A stretch of DNA of 64,000 nucleotides from Mesorhizobium sp. ES1-1 (GTDB lineage Bacteria; Pseudomonadota; Alphaproteobacteria; Rhizobiales; Rhizobiaceae). Numbering within the stretch: the stretch's first letter is position 1; each line of letters begins with the position of its first letter. The notes under the pieces are model-generated. The model was not told the origin of the DNA and ran no database searches. It saw nothing but the letters and a program-made list of their open reading frames with translations. The stretch covers positions 1-64,000 of the forward strand of contig NZ_JAIUGX010000001.1 in the NCBI RefSeq assembly GCF_020164785.1, given 5' to 3'. This document shows positions 25,578 to 35,051 of this stretch, piece by piece. A program made the position numbers and the translations under genes.

Positions 25578-27811
25578 CTCTCTTCCAACGTGTTGTCCAG
25601 ATACTGGGTCAGCGCGCAGACCAGGTGGTAGAAGATGCTGGCCGGGACGTCCGTGGCTACAGAGCGACCGCGCTGGTCGATACGGTCGATCCAGAGGCCG
25701 AGCGGCGCCGGATCGATGTGCCAGCGAAACAGGCGGCCGACCCGCTCCTCGATCTCCGGCTTGAGATCAGGGCCGCCCGAACCGTCGAGCGCGATTGCTG
25801 CCTTGACGGCCTCGGCCTGTGGCCAGCTGCGCGATATCAGGTCGAGCGGCAGGCCCTGGCGCGAGATGGCGCCATAGGCAAGGCCGGTGGCGCGGTTGAA
25901 GCCGTTGGCGATGGCCGAGGCATAGAGCTTCCTGGCAAAGCCGCTGAGTTCGCTCTGGCCGCTGCGCGCCGTGAAGTCGACGAGCAGCGAAGCCCATTCG
26001 AAGTGGTGGCCGGGCTCGGTCCAGGTGCCCTTCTCGCCGGCGGACGGTTTCCATTCGTCATCGAAATACTCGCCGAGCGTCCAGCTTTCCGGGTCGAAGA
26101 AATGGCTGCGGAAGAGGTCGATGATGCGCGCCGCGCGGCGCAGATAGGTCCGCTCGCCAGTCGCCTGGTGCCAGGCCAGGAACGCTTCGAGGAGATGCAT
26201 GTGCGGATTGGTCCGGCGCTCGCCCTCGCCGTCCGACGTTTCGAGGAAGCCGGTCATGCGGCGATCCTCGAGATGGGCGTCGAGAAAGGCAAAGGTTTCC
26301 TCGCCGAGCCGCAGCGCATCGGGATTGCCGCACATGTGCGCATGCGCCAGCGCCAGGAGCACGCAGGAGTGGTCGTAGGCATCCTCGGTGGCATCGGCGA
26401 CCGAACCATCGACATTCAGCGTGCGCACCCAGCCGCCCTTGGCGGTCCGGCCATTCCTGGTCATGAACTCGATGCCATGGCCGATCAGGCGGTCGGCCGG
26501 ACCATCCCAGCCACGCGCCCGGGCGACGGCGAAGGCATAGACCTGCCGCGCCTGCGTGCGCATGCGCTTGGGCTTCGCCAGCGCGGTGCCGTCAAAGGCC
26601 AGCGCTTCGTGGAACCCGCCATGCCGCTCGTCGACGCCCGATGTCGACCATAGCGGCAGGGTCTCCTGAAACAGCCAGTGACGCACGCGCCGGCGCCAGG
26701 CGCCGCTTTCGATGACGCGATCATGCGCCGGCGTGAAGCGGGTCTCCAGCCGGCCCGACTTTTCGAGCTGCTCGACGATCTTCTTGACGTGCTGGCTATG
26801 GCTGACCGGGGCGACGAAGGTGGCGTCGGCGGTGGAAACGATGGCAACGTCCCTCATGCCGATCGCCGACAGAAGGCGGCCGTCGCTGCGGATATAGGAG
26901 TTCTCGCAATCGATGGCGACGACATCACCGAGGATGACGTTGCCTTGCGTGTCCGAAGGACCGACATCGAGCAGCGATTGCCAGGAGCCGAGATCGTTCC
27001 AGCGAAAGCCGGCCGGGACCATGGCGATGTCCTTGGCGCGCTCCATGATGGCGTAGTCGATCGAATTGGACGGGATCGCCGCATAGAGCTCGATCGGCAT
27101 GTAGAGGCCGGACAGATCCGATGTCGCGGCCTGGTAGGCCGCTTCGGTGGCGTTCCATATGTCGGGCTGGAACGCCAGGAATGCATCGCGCATGGCGCCG
27201 GCCCGAAACAGGAAGATACCGGTGTTCCAGTAGAAATTGCCGGCCTGGAGGTAACCCTGCGCGGTGCTGAGATCAGGCTTTTCGACGAAACGCGACACAT
27301 CGAAGGTGCCGCCGCTTTCTGCCGCCACCTCGATATAGCCATAGCCGGTCTCGGGCAGAGTCGGCTTGATGCCGAACACCACGAGCCTTCCGGCGCGTGC
27401 CGCATCGCAGCCCGCCTCGATGCTTTGCCAGAACTGCCGCTTAGTCGAGATTTCATGGTCCGAAGGCACCACCAGCACCAGGCTGTCGCCATATTCGGAC
27501 AGAGTGCGCAGCGTCGCCAGGGCCACCGCTGCTGCGGTGTTGCGGCCGGTCGGCTCGAACAGCGGACCGCCGCCGGAAAGGTCGAGCCCGGCAAGATCGG
27601 CGTGGACGCGATCGGCATGCCGCTCCGAGGCGATCAGGAAGACAGGCGTCTCGCCCTGCGGCCGCGCCACCAGCCTGCGCAAGGTCTTGGCCAGCATCGA
27701 GCCGTCGCCGGACAGGTCGTGGAACTGCTTGGGATTGTCCTCGCGCGACAGTGGCCACAGCCGCGACCCAATGCCGCCGCTCATGACAAAACTGACGATC
27801 CGTTCGGTCAT
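25574..27811 (-). CDS. Mannose-1-phosphate guanylyltransferase fused to an AGE-family isomerase domain
   Basis: This 745-residue protein starts at ATG 27811; the longer frame to 28123 lies inside the phosphomannomutase gene. Residues 1 to about 330 are a GDP-mannose pyrophosphorylase with GGIGSRLWPLSREDNPKQF near residue 12, VPSDHE and FVEKPD. The typical cupin-type phosphomannose isomerase domain is absent. Instead residues from about 368 to 745 form an alpha/alpha-barrel of the N-acylglucosamine 2-epimerase (AGE) family (HWLFQETLPLWS, MRTQARQVYAFA, TEPGHHFEWASLL). In alphaproteobacteria AGE proteins can serve as mannose-6-phosphate isomerase. The fusion would thus make mannose-6-phosphate from fructose-6-phosphate and convert mannose-1-phosphate to GDP-mannose, with the mutase encoded 11 bp upstream supplying the middle step. 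Confidence 0.88.
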   Translation of the reverse strand: MTERIVSFVMSGGIGSRLWPLSREDNPKQFHDLSGDGSMLAKTLRRLVARPQGETPVFLIASERHADRVHADLAGLDLSGGGPLFEPTGRNTAAAVALATLRTLSEYGDSLVLVVPSDHEISTKRQFWQSIEAGCDAARAGRLVVFGIKPTLPETGYGYIEVAAESGGTFDVSRFVEKPDLSTAQGYLQAGNFYWNTGIFLFRAGAMRDAFLAFQPDIWNATEAAYQAATSDLSGLYMPIELYAAIPSNSIDYAIMERAKDIAMVPAGFRWNDLGSWQSLLDVGPSDTQGNVILGDVVAIDCENSYIRSDGRLLSAIGMRDVAIVSTADATFVAPVSHSQHVKKIVEQLEKSGRLETRFTPAHDRVIESGAWRRRVRHWLFQETLPLWSTSGVDERHGGFHEALAFDGTALAKPKRMRTQARQVYAFAVARARGWDGPADRLIGHGIEFMTRNGRTAKGGWVRTLNVDGSVADATEDAYDHSCVLLALAHAHMCGNPDALRLGEETFAFLDAHLEDRRMTGFLETSDGEGERRTNPHMHLLEAFLAWHQATGERTYLRRAARIIDLFRSHFFDPESWTLGEYFDDEWKPSAGEKGTWTEPGHHFEWASLLVDFTARSGQSELSGFARKLYASAIANGFNRATGLAYGAISRQGLPLDLISRSWPQAEAVKAAIALDGSGGPDLKPEIEERVGRLFRWHIDPAPLGLWIDRIDQRGRSVATDVPASIFYHLVCALTQYLDNTLEER

Positions 27812-27822
27812 GGATTGCTCAC

Positions 27823-29343
27823 TCAAAAAGTCTGGTTGTAGGCACCGACGTCCGGGCTGCGGCGCAGCACGGCATCGACTGCCTCGAACATTTGCCGCCG
27901 GCGTTCCGATGACACCGGGCTCTCGACGACGACGACAAGCTCCGGCTTGTTCGACGACGCCCGCACCAGGCCCCAGGTGCCGTCCTCGGCAACCACGCGA
28001 ATGCCGTTGACGGTGATCAGGTCCGCGATCTGCTGGCCGGCGAAGATCTCGCCATTTTGTTTCATAGCCTGAAAGTCGGATACGACGCGCTCGACCACGC
28101 CATATTTCAATGCATCGTCGCAATGCGGCGACATGGTCGGCGTGCCGAAGGTGAGCGGCAGCGCACAGTAGAGATCGGCCATGCTGCTGGCCGGATTGCG
28201 GTCCAGCATCTGGCAGACGGCGATCGCGGTCACCAGGCCATCATCATAGCCGCGGCCGATCGGCGGATTGAAGAAAAAGTGGCCCGACTTTTCAAAGCCG
28301 GCGATGGCGCCAAGCTCGGCGACGCGACGTTTGATATAGGAGTGGCCGGTCTTCCAATAGTCGGTGACCGCGCCATTGGCCTGCAGCACCGCGTCGGTCT
28401 TGAACAGGCCCGTCGATTTGACGTCGACCACGAAGGTCGAGCCCGGATGGAGCATGGAAATGTCGCGCGCCAGCATGACGCCAACCTTGTCGGCAAAAAT
28501 CTCGTTGCCTTCGTTGTCGACGACGCCACAGCGGTCGCCATCTCCGTCGAAACCAAGCCCGACATCGGCGCCGGTCTCCAGCACCTTGTCGCGGATGGCG
28601 TGCAGCATCCGCATGTCCTCGGGATTGGGATTATAGCGGGGAAAGGTGTGGTCGAGTTCGACATCGAGCGGGATCACCTCGCAGCCGATACGTTGCAAGG
28701 CCTGGGGCGCAAAGGTGCCGGCCGTGCCATTGCCGCAGGCGGCCACGACTTTGAGCTTTCTCGCCACGCGTTTTTCGCCGACAAGATCGTCCAGATAGGC
28801 CTCGCGAAAGCCTGCGACAAAGTCATAGGAGCCGCCACCGACAAGATCGAAATCCCCGGCCAGGACGATCGCTTTCAGCGCGCTCATCTCCTCGGGGCCG
28901 AATGTCAAAGGCCGTTGCGCCCCCATCTTGACTCCGGTCCAGCCATTCTCGTTGTGTGAGGCGGTAACCATTGCAACGGACTGCGTGTCGAGGGCGAACT
29001 GGGCGAAATAGGCCATTGGCGACAGCGCCAGACCGATGTCCTTCACTCTCGCCCCAGCAGCCATGAGGCCGGAGACCAGCGCCAGCTTGATCGCCAGCGA
29101 ATAGGAGCGGAAATCATGCCCCGTGACGATATCCGGTCCGGCGCCCATGCGGCGTATCAAAGTGCCGAGCCCCATACCGAGCGCCTGCACGCCAATCAGA
29201 TTGAGTTCGGGCGGCACCGTGGAGCCGGCATGGCCGAACCACCAGCGCGCATCATACTCGCGAAATCCGGACGCCTTGATCAGAGCCTCGGTTTCAAATT
29301 CAAATGTATTGGGTAGGGCTTGTCCAACGATCCTGAGGCTCAT
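27823..29343 (-). CDS. Phosphomannomutase/phosphoglucomutase (alpha-D-phosphohexomutase)
   Basis: The 506-residue enzyme interconverts mannose-6-phosphate and mannose-1-phosphate. It has the phosphoserine loop TASHNENGWTGVK (active Ser at 129), the metal-binding loop GFDGDGDRCG near residue 270, the sugar-binding EKSGH near residue 340 and a C-terminal phosphate-binding segment (VRASSNKPELVVVVES). ATG 29343 is chosen; the frame upstream to 29409 has no family similarity. It forms a two-gene unit with the guanylyltransferase-AGE fusion and resembles the NoeK/NoeJ pair, so the product GDP-mannose may feed polysaccharide or Nod-factor decoration. Confidence 0.9.
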   Translation of the reverse strand: MSLRIVGQALPNTFEFETEALIKASGFREYDARWWFGHAGSTVPPELNLIGVQALGMGLGTLIRRMGAGPDIVTGHDFRSYSLAIKLALVSGLMAAGARVKDIGLALSPMAYFAQFALDTQSVAMVTASHNENGWTGVKMGAQRPLTFGPEEMSALKAIVLAGDFDLVGGGSYDFVAGFREAYLDDLVGEKRVARKLKVVAACGNGTAGTFAPQALQRIGCEVIPLDVELDHTFPRYNPNPEDMRMLHAIRDKVLETGADVGLGFDGDGDRCGVVDNEGNEIFADKVGVMLARDISMLHPGSTFVVDVKSTGLFKTDAVLQANGAVTDYWKTGHSYIKRRVAELGAIAGFEKSGHFFFNPPIGRGYDDGLVTAIAVCQMLDRNPASSMADLYCALPLTFGTPTMSPHCDDALKYGVVERVVSDFQAMKQNGEIFAGQQIADLITVNGIRVVAEDGTWGLVRASSNKPELVVVVESPVSSERRRQMFEAVDAVLRRSPDVGAYNQTF

Positions 29344-29737
29344 GATAACGAACTCCTGCAGCGATGGCGCACCACCGGGGGTGGCCGCGGACGACTGCTT
29401 ACTACACAAGCCTTTAAATCGCGTCTATCGAACAGAAAACGGCGCGGATGGTTTTCAATTTCACAATCGGCATCGGAACATCGCACATCTGCTGACCCAT
29501 GGCCTGGACGGTTATCGTCGCTGCGATTCCCCGGTGCAAATCGGGCCGGAGACAATCGGAGCAGAATGAAGCTGTCCATAGCGCGACTGGTACGTCAGCG
29601 CCCGTTGCTTTTGCCGGCATCGGATGCAATCGTGCCGCCATGGAGACCCGCTCGAATAGCGCTCGCCCTGCGGGTGCCTGCCTGCGAAGTCGCTTGGATT
29701 ATGCAGCTTTGAGCCGGGCGGTTTGTCGTTACAGCGC
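29344..29737. other. 394-bp intergenic stretch, no supportable gene
   Basis: This interval lies between the divergent phosphomannomutase and VanZ-like genes and presumably holds both promoters. Several overlapping open frames exist on both strands, but none shows family similarity, a convincing ribosome-binding site or consistent coding character. No strong palindrome was seen. Confidence 0.5.
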
Positions 29738-30112
29738 ATGAAACTTTATGCAGCAGTCGAACGGGCCGCGTTCATTTTCGCGCTGATAGCAGTTTTTGTC
29801 CTTGCGCTTCTTCCTGCTTCACGTCTGGAACAATTCGGGCTCAACATTGGTTTTCACTCCGACAAACTGAACCACGCCAGCGCCTTTGCCGTACTGGCAT
29901 TTCTTGGGACCCTCGGCTGGCCGCAGCGCAAGGCACGGGTGGTTGTTTTCCTGGCGCTTGTTGGCGGAGCGATCGAAGTTCTGCAGGGAACGTCACTGAT
30001 CGCACGCGACCTGGACATTCTCGATTGGGTAGCCGATTGCCTTGGCATTTCTTGTGGCTTGATCGCGGTCGTTTGCCTAAGGCGGATCTTTTGCCGCCAA
30101 GGCAGAAGCTAG
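29738..30112 (+). CDS. VanZ-like family membrane protein
   Basis: This 124-residue protein has about four hydrophobic segments. Its GFHSDKLNHASAFAVLAFLG stretch matches the DKxxH..AF core of VanZ-like proteins, followed by VGGAIEVLQ and DILDWVADCLGI, also typical. ATG 29738 is preferred to an in-frame TTG at 29723. The function of stand-alone VanZ-like proteins in Gram-negative bacteria is unknown; the fold suggests an inner-membrane role. Confidence 0.75.
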   Translation: MKLYAAVERAAFIFALIAVFVLALLPASRLEQFGLNIGFHSDKLNHASAFAVLAFLGTLGWPQRKARVVVFLALVGGAIEVLQGTSLIARDLDILDWVADCLGISCGLIAVVCLRRIFCRQGRS

Positions 30113-30333
30113 TACGTTTCCCTATAGGCTATCCTGGCATTTGATCTTCGCGGCCAGCGCAAAGATTCTCATCGCTTGACCGTTTCAGTTCGATTTGTGA
30201 CCTTCTTCCATATTCGGCAACATGAGTAAGTTTTACCAATCTCGTGCTTTCACTATTTGCCTAATTTCTGGGAATGAAACTCTGAACGTCGGCGTTCGTA
30301 GTTAGCAAGACGCCATTCGCTCATGGGGATTTT

Positions 30334-30522
30334 ATGACCATCAGGATAAGGCTGCCGGGCGGAACGCTGAAGATCAAGAAGCGTGACGAACTGCGGCTTC
30401 GCGAACAAAAGGGTGTAGTGCCCGTCTGGCAGGTGGGTGGGTACTTCATCGTTTGGTGGCCGAGCCATATGTCAGACCGGCCGTCGAAGCGCAACGACAC
30501 GGACCACCGCGACCCTAGCTGA
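30334..30522 (+). CDS. Hypothetical 62-residue protein
   Basis: The frame starts at ATG 30334 behind a GGGG ribosome-binding-site-like run. It encodes a basic N-terminus (MTIRIRLPGGTLKIKKRDEL) and an aromatic segment WQVGGYFIVWWPS. A competing frame of 71 codons runs on the opposite strand (30253-30468) but lacks a ribosome-binding site. Neither is recognised. The flanks 30113-30333 and 30523-30650 hold no other gene; a small 6-bp-stem hairpin lies at 30539-30554. Confidence 0.3.
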   Translation: MTIRIRLPGGTLKIKKRDELRLREQKGVVPVWQVGGYFIVWWPSHMSDRPSKRNDTDHRDPS

Positions 30523-30650
30523 CTTTCGAAGCCAGCCCGTTGGCATCGGCCAACATCGCCTTAGACGCGAGGCGTCACCTCAGCCAGCTGGGGTGTGAAT
30601 CCCCCAAACGAAAGTGAGGCTGTCAGCCCTGTCTGAATACTACCAGTGAA

Positions 30651-33600
30651 TCAGCTGGCTTCACGCATCGCCTCGGCGGCCTGCAGGTCGACCGACACCA
30701 GCTGGCTGACGCCCTGCTCGGCCATGGTGACGCCGAACAGCCGGTTCATGCGGGCCATGGTGATCGGATTATGCGTGATGATGACGAAACGCGTCTCCGT
30801 GGTGGCAGCCATCTCGTCCATGAGATTACAAAAGCGTTCGACATTGTGGTCATCCAGCGGCGCGTCGACTTCATCGAGGACGCAGATCGGCGCCGGGTTG
30901 GTCAAAAAAACCGCGAAGATCAGCGACATCGCCGTCAGCGCCTGCTCGCCGCCAGAGAGCAGCGTCATAGTCTGCGGTTTCTTTCCAGGCGGGCGAGCCA
31001 GGATTTCGAGCCCGGCCTCCAGCGGGTCCTCGGATTCGATCAGCTGCAATTCCGCCGTGCCGCCGCCGAACAGGTGCGAGAACAGCCTCTGGAAATGACC
31101 ATTGACCACGTCGAAGGCGGCCAGCAGCCGCTCGCGACCCTCGCGGTTTAGGCTCTGGATCGCCTGCCTGAGCTTGCGGATCGCCTCGATGATGTCCTCG
31201 CGCTCGGAGACGATCGTTTCCAGCCGGTCGGACAGTTCCCTCTGCTCCTCCTCGGCGCGCAGATTGACGGCGCCAAGACGTTCCCGCTCGATCTTCAGGC
31301 GGTCGAGTTGGTGCTCGATCTCGGCCATCTCAGGCATCGGGCTATCGGCTTCGAGGCCGGTGTGCCGGATGACCAGATGCGGCGGCGTGTTCAGCGTTTC
31401 CTGGATGCGCGCTTCTATCTCAAGCCGGCGCTCGTCGGCAGCTGTCAGGCGCTCCTCGGCGCGAACACGGGTCTCGCGCGCCTCGGCCAAGGATTGGATG
31501 GCGCCGGTGGCCGCCTTGTCCAATTCCGATTGTCTGTTTTCCGCTTCCTGAAGACGGTCGGCGGCCGCCTTGCGCAAGCTCTCGGCCTCGGAAAGCTGCG
31601 ACAGCAATGCGCGGCGCTTGGCGTCAATCTCGTCGGGCGCGTCGGCCAACTGCTCGCGCTCGACCTCGGCCTCGGCCTTGCGCTCACCGAGGGCGACGAT
31701 CTGCGTCGATGCGTTTTCGGCGCGCTCCAGCCAGTTGGCGCGCTCGGCGTCAATGGCATCGAGCCGGCGCGTGCGCGCCTCGGCTTCACGCCGCAACCCC
31801 TCATGGACGGCACGTGCGTCGGCAAGTGTCGCGCGATCGCGGGCAACATTTGCCGATGACTGTTCGAGCCGCAACTGCAGGTCACCCAGATCAGGCGCGT
31901 TGTGCAGCAGCGTCTCCGCCTCGGCGACGACAGCCGCGGCCTCTTCATGGCTGTCGACGATGCGATCGCGGGCCTCATCGAGTGCGGCGCGCCGGCTCGA
32001 CAATTCCCCGCCCGCCTTTTCGGCCTCGGCCAGCGCGTGCCGGGCGGCGTCCAGCCTATGCTGCGCGTCGCGTCCGGCTTGACGCGTGTTGCGCTCGGCC
32101 TCACTCGCCAGGCGAAGCACCTGTTCCGCCTGTGCGAGCGCGTCCTCCGCCCGACGCATGGCAATTGTAGCCTGCACCGCCTCGGCATCGAGCTCGGCCA
32201 GCCGGTTCTTCTGCGCCAGCCTCTGCGCGGCGGCGGTCGGCGCATCGGCGCTGGCCGTCAGCCCGTCCCAACGCCATAGCGCACCGTCACGGCTGACGAG
32301 ACGCTGACCCGGCGCGAGCAGCGCCTGCAGCCGCGGACCGTCGGCGGCTTCGACAATGCCGATCTGGGCGAGGCGGCGGGCAAGCTGCGCAGGGGCACGG
32401 ACCACGCTGGCTAGGCTGACCAATCCTTCGGGCAGCGCAGCGTCACCGGGCTGGATCGCGATTTCGCCCCAATGTGCCGGCGCGCTGCGGTCAAGCGGCA
32501 CGTCGAGATCCTCGCCGAGCGCCGCACCAAGCGCCGTCTCGAAGCCGCGTTCGACACTGATCTGTTCCAGAACCGAAGGAAACAGATCGCCGCCGCCGGC
32601 ATTGAGGATCTTGGCCAGTGTACGCGCTTCCGTCTCGATGCGCGCCAGCTCGGCCTTGGCGTCCTGAAGCGGCGGCCGGGCAGCGCTTTCGTTGGCGCGC
32701 GCATCGATAACCGACTGCTCGGCCTCCAGGACGGCCATCTCGGCTTCTTCCAGAAGCGCCGTGGCCTGTTCCACCATGACGCGTTTCTCCGCCGGATCCG
32801 GCAGGCCCGCCACCCTTGAGAGTATTTCGGACAATTCCCGGTCGACATCGGCAAGCTGGCGCACGAACCGGTCGCGGCGCTCCGCGGTGTCACGCAATGT
32901 CCGTTCGGCCTGGTTGCGCGAAGCCGCCGCCTCCGCGCGTTCGGCAGTCATTGCTGCAAGCTTGGCCTCGCTTTGCGAAAGCGTCGATGCCGCCTGTTCG
33001 AAGGCGGCCCGGGTGGTGGCCTCGCGCTCGGCCGCGCCGGCGTTTTCCGAATTGAGCGCGGCCTCTTCGGCACGCAGGCGTTCGAGGATATCCGCATTGT
33101 CGCGCACCATGCGCTCCTCACGGGCAATATCACCGTCTAGTTGTTGCAGCCGTCGCTCGAGCTCGGCCTGACGGGCACGAACACGGCCGGCTTCCTCCTC
33201 GATCTGAGATTTGGCGATCGACAGGCGCTGGAAGGCGGCGGCGGCGGCGGCTTCAGCGTCGCGCAGTTCCGGCAAACGGTAAGCGCCGATGCCCTGCTCC
33301 CGAGCGGCGGCCATCTGGGCCGCGGCCCGGTCACCGACCAGCGCGGTGGCGATAGCCAGCGCGGAGCGCGCTTCGCCTTCCTGAGTCTTGGCCAGCGTCC
33401 AGCGCAGATGGAGTAGCGTCGCCTCTGCCTTGCGAATGTCGGCCGACAGGTTCTTGAAGCGCGATGCCTGGCGCGCCTGCCGCTTCAGGCTTTCGATCTG
33501 GCTCTCCAATTCGCCCACGACGTCGTCCAGGCGCTCGAGATTCTGCTCGGCCGCCTTGAGCCGCAATTCGGCCTCGTGGCGACGGGTGTGTAGACCGGAA

Positions 33601-34109
33601 ATGCCGGCCGCCTCCTCCAGCAGGGCGCGGCGTGCCTGCGGTTTCGCCTGGATCAGTTCGCCGATGCGGCCCTGGCCGACCATCGACGGCGAACGGGCGC
33701 CGGTCGACTGGTCAGCGAACAGAAGTTGCACATCCTTGGCACGCGCTTCCCTGCCGTTGATGCGGTAGAGCGAGCCCGCATCGCGTTCGATGCGGCGCGA
33801 CACCTGCAGTTCATCGGCGTCATTGAACGCGGCGGGCGCCGACCGATCGCTGTTGTCGAGGAAAAGCGTGACTTCGGCGGTGTTACGCGCGGGGCGGGTG
33901 CCGGAACCGGAAAAGATGACATCGTCCATTCCGGACGCGCGCATGTTCTTGTAGGAGCTCTCGCCCATCACCCAGCGCAGCGCCTCGACCAGGTTGGACT
34001 TGCCGCAGCCATTCGGCCCCACAATCCCCGTCAAACCGCGTTCGATGACGAACTCGCCGGGTTCGACGAAGGATTTGAAACCGAGCAGGCGGAGGCGCGA
34101 GAATTTCAT
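30651..34109 (-). CDS. smc: Chromosome segregation ATPase SMC
   Basis: This 1,152-residue condensin subunit has an N-terminal Walker A (GPNGCGKSN, residues 31-39). Two long coiled-coil arms flank a hinge near residues 510-640 (FETALGAALGEDLDVPL to GQRLVSRDGALWRWDGL). The C-terminal head has the signature LLSGGEQALTAMSLIFAVF and Walker B CVLDEVDAPLDDHN. It organises and separates replicated chromosomes, normally with ScpA and ScpB, which are not in this window. It is the last gene of a three-gene minus-strand unit after a DUF721 gene and a DsbA-like lipoprotein gene. Confidence 0.97.
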   Translation of the reverse strand: MKFSRLRLLGFKSFVEPGEFVIERGLTGIVGPNGCGKSNLVEALRWVMGESSYKNMRASGMDDVIFSGSGTRPARNTAEVTLFLDNSDRSAPAAFNDADELQVSRRIERDAGSLYRINGREARAKDVQLLFADQSTGARSPSMVGQGRIGELIQAKPQARRALLEEAAGISGLHTRRHEAELRLKAAEQNLERLDDVVGELESQIESLKRQARQASRFKNLSADIRKAEATLLHLRWTLAKTQEGEARSALAIATALVGDRAAAQMAAAREQGIGAYRLPELRDAEAAAAAAFQRLSIAKSQIEEEAGRVRARQAELERRLQQLDGDIAREERMVRDNADILERLRAEEAALNSENAGAAEREATTRAAFEQAASTLSQSEAKLAAMTAERAEAAASRNQAERTLRDTAERRDRFVRQLADVDRELSEILSRVAGLPDPAEKRVMVEQATALLEEAEMAVLEAEQSVIDARANESAARPPLQDAKAELARIETEARTLAKILNAGGGDLFPSVLEQISVERGFETALGAALGEDLDVPLDRSAPAHWGEIAIQPGDAALPEGLVSLASVVRAPAQLARRLAQIGIVEAADGPRLQALLAPGQRLVSRDGALWRWDGLTASADAPTAAAQRLAQKNRLAELDAEAVQATIAMRRAEDALAQAEQVLRLASEAERNTRQAGRDAQHRLDAARHALAEAEKAGGELSSRRAALDEARDRIVDSHEEAAAVVAEAETLLHNAPDLGDLQLRLEQSSANVARDRATLADARAVHEGLRREAEARTRRLDAIDAERANWLERAENASTQIVALGERKAEAEVEREQLADAPDEIDAKRRALLSQLSEAESLRKAAADRLQEAENRQSELDKAATGAIQSLAEARETRVRAEERLTAADERRLEIEARIQETLNTPPHLVIRHTGLEADSPMPEMAEIEHQLDRLKIERERLGAVNLRAEEEQRELSDRLETIVSEREDIIEAIRKLRQAIQSLNREGRERLLAAFDVVNGHFQRLFSHLFGGGTAELQLIESEDPLEAGLEILARPPGKKPQTMTLLSGGEQALTAMSLIFAVFLTNPAPICVLDEVDAPLDDHNVERFCNLMDEMAATTETRFVIITHNPITMARMNRLFGVTMAEQGVSQLVSVDLQAAEAMREAS

Positions 34110-34169
34110 TCACGCGCCTCGTAAACACGGCCAGCGCTGCAACGCCGCCGTTCAGGCACTGAGCCGATG

Positions 34170-34910
34170 TCAGAGCAACGGGTCGATGATGGCCGACATT
34201 TCCGCAATCGACACCGCCCCTTTATAGGTCTTGCCGTTGATGAAGAAGGTCGGCGTCGAGTCGACCTTGAATTCATTGGCGCCGCGCTTCTGGACCGATC
34301 TCACATCGTCCAGAAGTTTCTGGTCCGTCAAGCACGACTCGAAGGACTCCTGTGTAAAACCGGCAAGCTTGGCAATTTGCAGAAGCGCATCCTTGGTGTT
34401 GGCAACCCCAACCCAGTTCTCCTGTTGCCTGAACAGCACGTCAACCATTGGGAAATAGTTATCCTTGGCGCAACGCGCCAGCATGAAACCGGCCTCGGCG
34501 GTCGGATCGAACGGGAATTCACGCAGGATGTAGCGGACCTTACCGGTGTCGATGTATTTCGTCTTCAGTTCAGGGAAAGTGGTTTCGGCGAAATGGGCGC
34601 AATGCGGACAGGTCATCGAGGCGTATTCGACGATGGTGACCTTGGCGTCGTCCTTGCCCAGTTGCTTGTCGGGCAGCGCACCGGGCTTCAGCAATTGGGC
34701 CATGTCGACGCTTCCCTGCGGCTCCGGCGCGGAGGCGGCCGGCGAAGCCGGCTTCGCGGGAGCCGCCGGCTCGGCGGGTTTTTCCTCCGGGGGCTTGGCC
34801 TCCTTACCGGAATCGCTGCAGGCAGCGAGCAACGCTGCCGCCGAAATCGCGGCCAGCGAAGACAGGGCACTCCTGCGCGACAAGGGCTGGCCGAACGGGG
34901 AACGGTTCAT
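34170..34910 (-). CDS. DsbA-family thiol oxidoreductase, predicted lipoprotein
   Basis: The 246-residue protein starts at ATG 34910 behind AGGTGA. Its signal ends in a lipobox (ALLAAC, Cys31), followed by a Pro/Ala-rich linker (residues 35-68) that would hold the domain off the membrane. The thioredoxin-like domain has the active site C101-P-H-C104 in YASMTCPHCAHF and the cis-proline segment STPTFFING. It should oxidise or shuffle disulfides of exported proteins. It sits between DUF721 and smc; that order recurs in related bacteria, though no functional link is known. Confidence 0.88.
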   Translation of the reverse strand: MNRSPFGQPLSRRSALSSLAAISAAALLAACSDSGKEAKPPEEKPAEPAAPAKPASPAASAPEPQGSVDMAQLLKPGALPDKQLGKDDAKVTIVEYASMTCPHCAHFAETTFPELKTKYIDTGKVRYILREFPFDPTAEAGFMLARCAKDNYFPMVDVLFRQQENWVGVANTKDALLQIAKLAGFTQESFESCLTDQKLLDDVRSVQKRGANEFKVDSTPTFFINGKTYKGAVSIAEMSAIIDPLL

Positions 34911-35051
34911 ACGAATCACCTGACAAGAGTTGGATTTTGCAATGTGGTGGGACAAAAAAGCGAGAGTTCGCGCGAATTAAGGCATCTCGGCTGCGAATCC
35001 AATCGCCGCGCGAGACAAGGCAATCACGAATGCGAGACATTCGCGACATAT

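Noticed and set aside
26678..27841. 387-codon plus-strand open frame
   Set aside because: It is antisense to the guanylyltransferase domain, with no motifs of its own.
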